A model generated the notes under the pieces. It did no database searches. It was not told the DNA's origin and saw only the letters and a program-made list of their open reading frames with translations. Source: Persebacter sp051008975 (GTDB lineage Bacteria > Pseudomonadota > Gammaproteobacteria > Tethybacterales > Persebacteraceae). Taken from it: DNA of 5,141 nt. Both the position numbers and the translations under genes were made by a program. The stretch lies in assembly GCA_051008975.1 (NCBI GenBank), contig JBPCXA010000178.1, positions 1 through 5,141 of the forward strand, written 5' to 3'. Shown one piece after another: positions 1-5,141 of the stretch; position 1 is the first letter of the stretch; each line of letters starts with the position of its first letter.

Positions 1-1950
1 GGCTACGGCGTTTCCAAGTCGCGCTATGCCGAAGAAAAACGCGTCGTGCTGGAAAAAAATCTGGGGCCGCTGATCGCCACCGACATGACGCGCTGCATTC
101 ATTGCACCCGCTGCGTCCGTTTCGGGCGCGAAATCGGCGGAATAATGGAACTCGGCATGACCGGGCGCGGCGAACACGCCGAAATTATGCCGTTCATAGA
201 AAGTACCGTGGATTCCGAATTGTCCGGGAACATGATTGACGTCTGTCCGGTGGGGGCGCTGACCTCCAAGCCGTTCCGGTTTACCGCGCGTCCGTGGGAG
301 TTGTCCTCCGCATCCGGGCTGTCGCCGCACGATTCCTGGGGCGCGCATTTGTCCTTGCAGACCAAGGACGGAAAAATTAAGCGCGTCGTGCCGCGCGAAA
401 AGGACGACATTAACGAATGCTGGATTTCCGACCGCGACCGATTTTCGTATCAGGGATTGTCCGCGGGCGACCGGGCGGCGTCGCCGCTGCTGCGTCCGCC
501 GGACGCGCGGCAATTCGCCGACGCCGGCTGGCGGGAGGCGGTCGCCGTCGTCGTCCGCGAATTGCAAAAGCGCGCGCCCGACAAGACCGGATTTTTCGCC
601 GCGCCGACCGCGACCTGCGAGGAGTTGTTTTTATGGCAGAAACTCGCCCGCGGTCTGGGCTGCGAAAACATTGATTCCCGTCTGCGTTTGCGGGATTTTT
701 CGGCGGACGCGCCTTCGCAGTTCGGTTTTAATATTTCCGAACTCGCGCGCGCGGACGCGATTTTGTTTGTCGGCGCGGACCCGGCGCGCGAACAGCCGCT
801 TTTGGCGCCGCGGTTGCGCGGACGCCGCCGCCGTTTGTTTTCCATCGGCGCGCTGGATATCGGCGGGCAGATTCCGCTGGCGGCGCGGCAGCCGGCGCGT
901 CCGTCCGAAATCGCCGCGCGTTTGCTGCAACTCAATCGCTTGTTAAATCTGGCGGAGCGGCGTCCGGAATCTTTGTTTGACGACGCCGCGCCGCCCGCGG
1001 AAATACAAAAAATGGCGGAGCGTTTCGGCAAGAAAGGGGGCGCGAAACACATTATTTTGGGGGACGCCGTCTGCGGCGCGGAAGATTTCGGCGATATTTT
1101 GCGCGAAGCGCGGACGCTGTCCGAAGGTACGGGCGCGTCTTTGGGCGTATTATCCGCGGGCGCGAACGGCGCGGGTGCGCGGCGTTTCGGCGCATTTCCG
1201 CGGGAGGGCGGAATGTCCGCTGGCGCGATGTTGCGCGCCGATTTGGACGCGGTGATGCTGTTCAATTGCGAGCCGCGCGATTTCGCCGAAAGCGCGAGGG
1301 CGGAGCAAATGTTGGCGTCCGCCGGTTTTGTCGGCGCGCTTTCTCCGTTCGTCGGCGGCGTGCGTTCTTTCGCGCATATCGTTTTGCCGACGGCGATATT
1401 CGGCGAAAACGAAGGCGCGCTGATGAACGGCGAGGGAAAAATGCAGCGGTTTTCGTCCGTCGCGCGTCCGCCCGGAGAGGCGCGTCCGGGCTGGAAAGTT
1501 TTGCGCATACTCGGCGACGCGCTGGGAATTGACGGATTTCATTTCAACACCCTGGACGAAGTGCGCGAGATGATGGAAGAGACGCCGCCGCTCGCGCCGT
1601 CTTTGTCGGAGAAAGTCGCGTCGCCGCCGCCGTCCGGCGAAATGCTGGAAATTATCGGCGGCGCGGCGATTTACGACGGCGATATGCTCGTTCGTCGCGC
1701 GGCGGCGTTGCAAAAAACCGCGCGCGGCGGGGATATTTTCCGCGTTTTATTTCATCCCGATGATATGGCGCAGCGCGGCATTTCCGAAGGCGGCGACGTC
1801 CGTCTGGGAGACGGCGAATCGTTCTGGGACGCCCGCGCCTTTGCGGACGACAAAATTGTACGCGGCGCGATTTCGGCGTATCCGTCCGCGCTGCGTTCTC
1901 TTCGCGTATATGCGGAACCGGTCGCGGAACAACGGCGGGCGGCGGGCTGA
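1..1950 (+). CDS. nuoG: NADH-quinone oxidoreductase subunit G (complex I), 5'-truncated by the window
   Basis: NuoG is the large iron-sulfur subunit of the peripheral arm of complex I and passes electrons from NADH towards quinone on the cytoplasmic side of the membrane. Reading is open from base 1 (GYGVSKSRYAEEKR...), and those residues normally lie roughly 120-130 residues into NuoG, so the gene starts upstream. The GTG at 46 is internal, not the start. The N-terminal [2Fe-2S] and His-Cys3 cluster sites are therefore outside the window. The next [4Fe-4S] site is intact: Cys codons at 94, 103 and 112 (CIHCTRC) and at 244 (DVCPVGAL). From about base 300 the molybdopterin-oxidoreductase-like domain begins (SPHDSW, then INECWISDRDRF at 409-444). 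It has no CxxC set here, so the extra N7 cluster of E. coli/Thermus NuoG is absent, as in many beta/gammaproteobacterial NuoG. A late conserved block lies at 1369-1452 (FAHIVLPTAIFGENEG ... GEGKMQRF). The visible 649 residues plus the missing part fit the usual length of about 780. The stop TGA at 1948-1950 overlaps the nuoH start by one base. The reading frame is undamaged. Confidence 0.97.
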   Translation, partial: GYGVSKSRYAEEKRVVLEKNLGPLIATDMTRCIHCTRCVRFGREIGGIMELGMTGRGEHAEIMPFIESTVDSELSGNMIDVCPVGALTSKPFRFTARPWELSSASGLSPHDSWGAHLSLQTKDGKIKRVVPREKDDINECWISDRDRFSYQGLSAGDRAASPLLRPPDARQFADAGWREAVAVVVRELQKRAPDKTGFFAAPTATCEELFLWQKLARGLGCENIDSRLRLRDFSADAPSQFGFNISELARADAILFVGADPAREQPLLAPRLRGRRRRLFSIGALDIGGQIPLAARQPARPSEIAARLLQLNRLLNLAERRPESLFDDAAPPAEIQKMAERFGKKGGAKHIILGDAVCGAEDFGDILREARTLSEGTGASLGVLSAGANGAGARRFGAFPREGGMSAGAMLRADLDAVMLFNCEPRDFAESARAEQMLASAGFVGALSPFVGGVRSFAHIVLPTAIFGENEGALMNGEGKMQRFSSVARPPGEARPGWKVLRILGDALGIDGFHFNTLDEVREMMEETPPLAPSLSEKVASPPPSGEMLEIIGGAAIYDGDMLVRRAAALQKTARGGDIFRVLFHPDDMAQRGISEGGDVRLGDGESFWDARAFADDKIVRGAISAYPSALRSLRVYAEPVAEQRRAAG

Positions 1951-3005
1951 TGCAGGAGTGGCTGCACGAAATACTGTCGCCGTTTTTGGGCGAGTACGCT
2001 GCGTGGGGCGCGATATTTTTCTCCACCCTGGCGAAAATTGTCGCGATTGTCGCGCCGCTGATGTTGTGCGTCGCCTATCTGACTTATGCCGAACGCCGCG
2101 TCATCGGCGCGATTCAATTGCGCGTCGGCCCGAATCGCGTGGGTCCGCTCGGACTGCTGCAGCCGATTGCGGACGCGCTGAAACTTTTGTTGAAGGAAAT
2201 TATTTTGCCGACCGAATCCAGCCGTTTTTTGTTGCTGATCGCGCCGGCCATATCCTTGACCGCCGCACTGGCGGCGTGGGCGGTAATTCCGTTCGCGCCG
2301 GAAGTCGTGCTGGCGGATGTCAACGCCGGATTGCTGTTTGTTTTGGCGGCGACTTCGGTGGGCGTGTATGGCGTGATTATCGCCGGCTGGGCGTCCAACT
2401 CCAAATACGCGTTTTTGGGATGCCTGCGTTCGGCGGCGCAGATTGTTTCGTACGAAATTGCGATGGGCTTCGCGCTGGTGGTGGTGCTGATGGCGGCGGG
2501 GAGTTTGAATTTTTCCGAAATCGTGGAGGGGCAGGCGGGGCCGACTTTTTTGTCGTGGTATTGGCTGCCGCTGTTTCCGATGTTTATCGTATATTTCATT
2601 TCGGGCGTCGCCGAGACGAACCGCGCGCCGTTCGACGTGGCGGAGGGCGAATCGGAAATCGTCGCCGGATTCCACGTGGAATATTCGGGGATGGCGTTCG
2701 CGATATTTTTTCTCGCCGAATACGCGAATATGATTTTAATTTCGGCGCTGACGGCGGTGATGTTTTTGGGCGGCTGGCTGCCGCCGTTTGATGTCGCGCC
2801 GTTTACCTGGGTGCCGGGGATGGTGTGGTTGTTCGGCAAGATATTGTTCGTGCTCTTTTTCTTCTTGTGGTTTCGCGCGACATTCCCGCGCTACCGCTAC
2901 GACCAAATTATGCGCCTCGGCTGGAAGGTGTTCATCCCGCTGACAATCGTCTGGCTCGTCGTCGTCGGACTCTGGATGCGCACCCCGCTATGGGTTTGGA
3001 ATTAA
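1950..3005 (+). CDS. nuoH: NADH-quinone oxidoreductase subunit H (complex I membrane subunit)
   Basis: NuoH (ND1 homologue) is the membrane subunit that joins the peripheral and membrane arms of complex I and forms much of the quinone-binding pocket. The 351-residue product is full length for the family. Visible hallmarks are the first membrane helix at about 20-44, followed by AERRVIGAIQLRVGPNRVGP (47-66), the conserved helix around residues 164-180 (QIVSYEIAMGFALV), and the acidic quinone-site loop AETNRAPFDVAEGESEIVAG (221-240) followed by FHVEYSGM. The C-terminal part has the usual FPRYRYDQIMRLGWK and a last hydrophobic helix. Acidic residues E222, D229, E232, E234 and E236 are all present. 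Start choice: ATG at 1950 overlaps the nuoG stop (TGATG), which indicates translational coupling; only a weak GGCGGG lies upstream. The stop TAA is at 3003-3005. nuoI, the usual next gene, does not follow. Confidence 0.98.
   Translation: MQEWLHEILSPFLGEYAAWGAIFFSTLAKIVAIVAPLMLCVAYLTYAERRVIGAIQLRVGPNRVGPLGLLQPIADALKLLLKEIILPTESSRFLLLIAPAISLTAALAAWAVIPFAPEVVLADVNAGLLFVLAATSVGVYGVIIAGWASNSKYAFLGCLRSAAQIVSYEIAMGFALVVVLMAAGSLNFSEIVEGQAGPTFLSWYWLPLFPMFIVYFISGVAETNRAPFDVAEGESEIVAGFHVEYSGMAFAIFFLAEYANMILISALTAVMFLGGWLPPFDVAPFTWVPGMVWLFGKILFVLFFFLWFRATFPRYRYDQIMRLGWKVFIPLTIVWLVVVGLWMRTPLWVWN
2998..3000 (+). promoter_or_regulatory. weak Shine-Dalgarno-like GGA before the GTG start of the GIY-YIG gene
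   Basis: GGA lies six bases before the GTG at 3007, inside the last codons of nuoH. It is a poor match to the ribosome-binding consensus. With the one-base gap to the nuoH stop, it suggests that translation depends mainly on ribosomes finishing nuoH. I see no separate promoter in front of this gene, but one hidden within nuoH coding sequence cannot be excluded. Confidence 0.35.
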
Positions 3006-3006
3006 A

Positions 3007-3747
3007 GTGTCCGGATTTGTTTATTTGGCAGCTGTCGGCGGGCGCATGGATTTTGTCAAAATCGGTATGACCGAGGGCGATGTTCATGAACGCATGCATC
3101 AACTTACAAACGCGCCCGGCTCGCTGGGAGAACATCAAGCCGTCTATTTTCGGCGCGTAGAAAATCCCGCCGAAGTGGAGGATAAACTGCACAAAAAATT
3201 CCATTTTTGCAGATTGCAAGGAACGGAGTATTTTGTCGTTGGCTGGCAGGCGGTTAAAGCCGCGCTGGAAATGTTTCCTACGTTAATTCCACAACCACCG
3301 GCGGTGCAGACGCCGCCCGAACCGCAACCCTGCGATGCATTCATTACCGCGCTGATGAATTGCAATTCGCCCGCTATTGAACAACTGATTGCGGGCGGAA
3401 TGTGCATGAACTTGGACGACTATTACGGTTGGCCGAATTTGCCTGGAGAACCGGTGCAACAACGGGCGAGGCACGGCCATTTGTATATCGGTAAGCTGCT
3501 GGCGCAAAATCCGGAATGCCTGATGGGGCAACAAGGGCGTCCCATTATTAAGGCGTTGATGGTCGCGTACATCCGGCAAAATCCCGGGACCAACAACACG
3601 CTCATTTTCCAGCATTTAGGAATTCGGACAATGCATGTTAACGGTGGCCACAATGACATGTTTGCCTACGGAATCCTCACGAATTTGGAAAGTGTGGAAA
3701 ACCAGGGACAACCGAGGCATCCTGAATGGCATGTCGCGGATGAGTGA
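3007..3747 (+). CDS. GIY-YIG (T5orf172/MUG113-type) protein with ankyrin-like middle and possible winged-helix C-terminus
   Basis: A 246-residue protein of unknown role. Residues 3-87 match the T5orf172/MUG113 branch of the GIY-YIG superfamily: GFVYLA (3-8, Tyr6), VKIGMT (17-22), an Arg in the first helix (R29, in ERMHQL), VEDKLHKKF (57-65, with E58 and H62) and GTEYFVV (72-78). These sit where the family's catalytic or structural residues sit, so the nuclease fold looks complete; activity is inference. A Pro/Gln-rich linker follows (about 91-108). Residues 110-172 resemble two degenerate ankyrin repeats (AIEQLIAGG ... NLDDYYG, then ARHGHLYIGKLL). Residues 177-245 could be a winged helix: IIKALMVAYI, TNNTLIFQHLGI, then GILTNLESVENQG and HPEWHVAD. 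The GTG start at 3007 is required because the next Met, residue 14, would cut off GFVY. It lies one base after the nuoH stop, and the end overlaps the next gene by 8 bases. Hand-counted GC is 55% (3241-3300), 43% (3601-3660) and 48% (3661-3720), against about 63-68% in flanking lines, suggesting acquisition. GIY-YIG domain: confident; C-terminal domains: tentative. Confidence 0.85.
   Translation: MSGFVYLAAVGGRMDFVKIGMTEGDVHERMHQLTNAPGSLGEHQAVYFRRVENPAEVEDKLHKKFHFCRLQGTEYFVVGWQAVKAALEMFPTLIPQPPAVQTPPEPQPCDAFITALMNCNSPAIEQLIAGGMCMNLDDYYGWPNLPGEPVQQRARHGHLYIGKLLAQNPECLMGQQGRPIIKALMVAYIRQNPGTNNTLIFQHLGIRTMHVNGGHNDMFAYGILTNLESVENQGQPRHPEWHVADE
3714..3717 (+). promoter_or_regulatory. possible ribosome binding site (GAGG) for the hydrolase gene
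   Basis: GAGG lies inside the end of the GIY-YIG gene, 13 bases before an ATG at 3731 and 22 bases before the ATG at 3740. The spacing is long for either start. It slightly favours 3731, while the overlap with the upstream stop favours 3740 by translational coupling. The two choices differ by only three residues (MSR). Confidence 0.3.
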
Positions 3748-4810
3748 GGGCGACGTTTTCAATCGCAATCGCCGCCGGGTTTTGCGGTGGCTGGCGGCGG
3801 CGGCGGCGTTTCCGCTGTTGATGAAAAACGGACGGGGCGCGGCGGCGGCGGACGGCGGCGATTCGCCGTTTCATCATCTGCCGAACGGGGAGTTTCGCAA
3901 CAATTTTATCGGGCAGATTAACAAACCGTTCGCGGATTTGTTGAAGTGGCGGCGCGAATCGCCGGGGCATCCGTTGTTGTCGTTTCCGTTGGCAGAAAAT
4001 GATCCGCAATTTTTGCGCGAAAACCGGACGCGAAATACGATCACCTGGATCGGACACGCGACCCTGCTTTTGCAGATAAACGGGACGAACATTTTGACCG
4101 ATCCGCATTTTTCGCGGCGCGCGTCGCCGTTCTCTTTCGCCGGCCCCGAACGCGGAACGCCGCCGGGAATCGCCGCCGCCGATCTGCCGCAAATTGACGC
4201 GGTATTAATTTCGCACAATCATTACGATCATTTGGATTCCGATTCCATAAAAATGCTGGCGCGCGCGAATTCGCAGACGCGCTTTTTTTGTCCGCCGCGT
4301 CTCGGGCGTTTTCTTTCCGATCGCGGCGCGCGGAATGTCCGCGAATTGGATTGGAACGAGGGCGCGGATTTTGACGGAATGCGCTGCATCGCCGCGCCGT
4401 GCCAGCATTGGAGTTCGCGCTTTCCGTGGGACAGAAATAAAACGCTGTGGGCGGCGTGGGTTTTGGCGGCGGCGGACTTTCGTTTTTTGTTCGTCGGCGA
4501 CACCGGCTATTCGCCGGATTTCGCCGCGCTGGGCGCGCGATACGGCGGTTTTGACTGGGCGGCGATTCCGGTCGGCGCGTATGAGCCGCGATGGTTTATG
4601 CGGCAGGCGCATATTAATCCGCGCGAAGCGGTGCAAATTTTCGCGGACGCGAACATAAAAAACGCCGTCGCGACGCATTGGGGGACTTTTCAACTGACCG
4701 ACGAACCGATGGACGAGCCGCCGCAAAAATTGCGCGAAGCGAAAGCGGAAACCGGCGCGGATAAGTTCCATATTTTCCGCCACGGCGAAACGCGGTTCTT
4801 GGATTCTTAA
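3740..4810 (+). CDS. MBL-fold metal-dependent hydrolase, NAPE-PLD-like, with Tat-like signal peptide
   Basis: A 356-residue metallo-beta-lactamase-fold enzyme (Lactamase_B_2 type). Metal-site residues are all visible: SHNHYDHLD gives H159, H161, D163 and H164; CQHWSSR gives H223; GDTGY gives D254; THWGTF gives H313. The group-specific blocks LTDPHFSRRASPF, AGPERGTPP, PVGAYEPRWFM and the late EPPQKLREA resemble N-acyl-phosphatidylethanolamine phospholipase D (NAPE-PLD), which cleaves a phosphodiester in membrane lipids. The bacterial substrate cannot be told from sequence, and a lipid phosphodiester is inference. The N-terminus has NRRRVLRWL (10-18), then an Ala-rich hydrophobic stretch and AAAADGG (34-40): a Tat-like leader with likely cleavage near residue 37, so the enzyme probably acts in the periplasm after folding with its metals. 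ATG at 3740 overlaps the upstream stop by 8 bases; ATG at 3731 in the same frame is an alternative. The frame is open back to 3635, but that extension would put about 35 residues ahead of the leader and overlap the upstream gene heavily, so it is unlikely. GC is high, like nuoGH. Confidence 0.92.
   Translation: MSEGDVFNRNRRRVLRWLAAAAAFPLLMKNGRGAAAADGGDSPFHHLPNGEFRNNFIGQINKPFADLLKWRRESPGHPLLSFPLAENDPQFLRENRTRNTITWIGHATLLLQINGTNILTDPHFSRRASPFSFAGPERGTPPGIAAADLPQIDAVLISHNHYDHLDSDSIKMLARANSQTRFFCPPRLGRFLSDRGARNVRELDWNEGADFDGMRCIAAPCQHWSSRFPWDRNKTLWAAWVLAAADFRFLFVGDTGYSPDFAALGARYGGFDWAAIPVGAYEPRWFMRQAHINPREAVQIFADANIKNAVATHWGTFQLTDEPMDEPPQKLREAKAETGADKFHIFRHGETRFLDS
3793..3808 (+). repeat. short GGC triplet run in the signal-peptide region
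   Basis: Five GGC units plus one base, read as consecutive Ala codons in the hydrophobic core of the leader of the hydrolase. The unit is three bases, so length change would add or remove Ala without shifting the frame. It is probably only a by-product of GCG-rich codon use. Confidence 0.5.
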
Positions 4811-4814
4811 AACA

Positions 4815-5141
4815 ATGTCCGAAAACGAAAAGCGACAATGGCGTTGCGGCGGATTTGTCTTCGCCTTAAACCGTCCGCTGGTGATGGGAATCGTCAATGT
4901 CACGCCCGATTCGTTTTCGGACGGCGGGCGGTTCGCCGCCGCCGATTCCGCCGTCGCGCGCGGTGTGCGGCTTTTGGAGGAGGGCGCGGATATTGTGGAT
5001 GTCGGCGGCGAATCCACGCGCCCCGGCGCGGCGGCGGTGGACGCCGAAACCGAAAAACGGCGCGCGCTGCCGGTGATTGAAAGTTTGGCGAAAGCGGGCG
5101 CGGCGGTTTCCGCCGATACGATGAAGGCGGAAGTGATGCGA
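4815..5141 (+). CDS. folP: dihydropteroate synthase, 3'-truncated by the window
   Basis: FolP condenses 6-hydroxymethyl-7,8-dihydropterin diphosphate with p-aminobenzoate to give 7,8-dihydropteroate in folate synthesis, in the cytoplasm; it is the sulfonamide target. The first 109 residues are present and the frame is open to the last base. The family signatures are clear: MGIVNVTPDSFSDGGRF (24-40, with N28 in the metal/diphosphate loop), DIVDVGGESTRPGA (59-72, loop 2) and VSADTMKAEV (98-107, with the pterin-binding D101). T68, R69 and P70 in loop 2 and F34 in loop 1 are the ordinary sulfonamide-sensitive residues at those positions; resistance cannot be judged from a fragment. ATG at 4815 lies four bases after the hydrolase stop, with only a distant GGA upstream (4801-4803), so it probably shares the upstream transcript. 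The full family length is about 270-290 residues, so about 60% of the gene lies beyond the window. Confidence 0.97.
   Translation, partial: MSENEKRQWRCGGFVFALNRPLVMGIVNVTPDSFSDGGRFAAADSAVARGVRLLEEGADIVDVGGESTRPGAAAVDAETEKRRALPVIESLAKAGAAVSADTMKAEVMR

Noticed and set aside
46..48. GTG at 46 as the start of nuoG
   Set aside because: The frame is open to base 1 and codes for conserved NuoG sequence (GYGVSKSRY), so the true start is upstream of the window.
301..480. Absence of the N7 [4Fe-4S] cysteines in NuoG as a defect
   Set aside because: Many proteobacterial NuoG proteins naturally lack this off-pathway cluster, and the sequence around it matches that type.
450..1508. Long open frame on the - strand (352 codons) opposite nuoG, and similar long antisense frames opposite the other genes
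   Set aside because: GCG/CGC-rich codon use removes stop codons from other frames. The products are Arg/Pro/Ser-rich with no recognisable domain, while the + strand frame is clearly NuoG.
2825..3070. Small + strand frame across the nuoH/GIY-YIG junction
   Set aside because: It is out of frame with two well-supported genes that already fill this stretch and has no recognisable content.
3634..3660. Imperfect inverted repeat (CATGT ... GTGGCCAC ... ACATG) as an operator or hairpin
   Set aside because: The outer arms and the central palindrome are out of register by half a base, the bases between do not pair, and the region is coding. Likely chance.
3635..3739. ATG at 3635 as the start of the hydrolase gene
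   Set aside because: It would overlap the GIY-YIG gene by more than 100 bases and put about 35 uncharacteristic residues ahead of the Tat-like leader. ATG at 3740 (or 3731) fits much better.
4838..5080. 80-codon + strand frame starting at 4838
   Set aside because: It is an Arg/Gly-rich shadow in another frame of folP, whose own frame carries all the dihydropteroate synthase signatures.

Overview
The window is a tightly packed, fully coding stretch of proteobacterial chromosome with all five genes on the + strand. Hand counts on sample lines give about 63-68% GC in the housekeeping genes. The NuoG and NuoH sequences look like the beta/gammaproteobacterial type (for example SPHDS after the iron-sulfur part of NuoG, and FDVAEGESEIVAGFHVEYSG in NuoH). 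I cannot place the organism more precisely.

Layout: (1) 1-1950, the 3' part of nuoG, whose 5' end lies upstream of the window; (2) 1950-3005, complete nuoH, overlapping nuoG by one base; (3) 3007-3747, a GIY-YIG (T5orf172/MUG113-type) protein starting one base after the nuoH stop, with an ankyrin-like middle and a possible winged-helix C-terminus; (4) 3740-4810, a metallo-beta-lactamase-fold hydrolase of the NAPE-PLD-like group with a Tat-like leader, overlapping gene 3 by 8 bases; (5) 4815-5141, the 5' third of folP (dihydropteroate synthase), cut by the window end. The longest non-coding gap is 4 bases. I see no RNA gene, terminator, CRISPR array, insertion sequence or clear promoter.

Genes 1 and 2 encode respiratory complex I subunits: NuoG carries electrons through iron-sulfur clusters in the peripheral arm, and NuoH is the membrane subunit forming the quinone site. 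In the usual nuoA-N order nuoI follows nuoH. Here it is replaced by a lower-GC GIY-YIG gene, then an unrelated hydrolase and a folate gene, so the complex I operon ends or is split at nuoH.

The GIY-YIG gene is the main point of interest. It looks acquired (hand-counted GC 43-55% per line) yet sits seamlessly inside a run of overlapping genes, and its architecture is unusual. Its function is unknown. No defence partner (methyltransferase, restriction subunit, toxin or antitoxin) is visible beside it.
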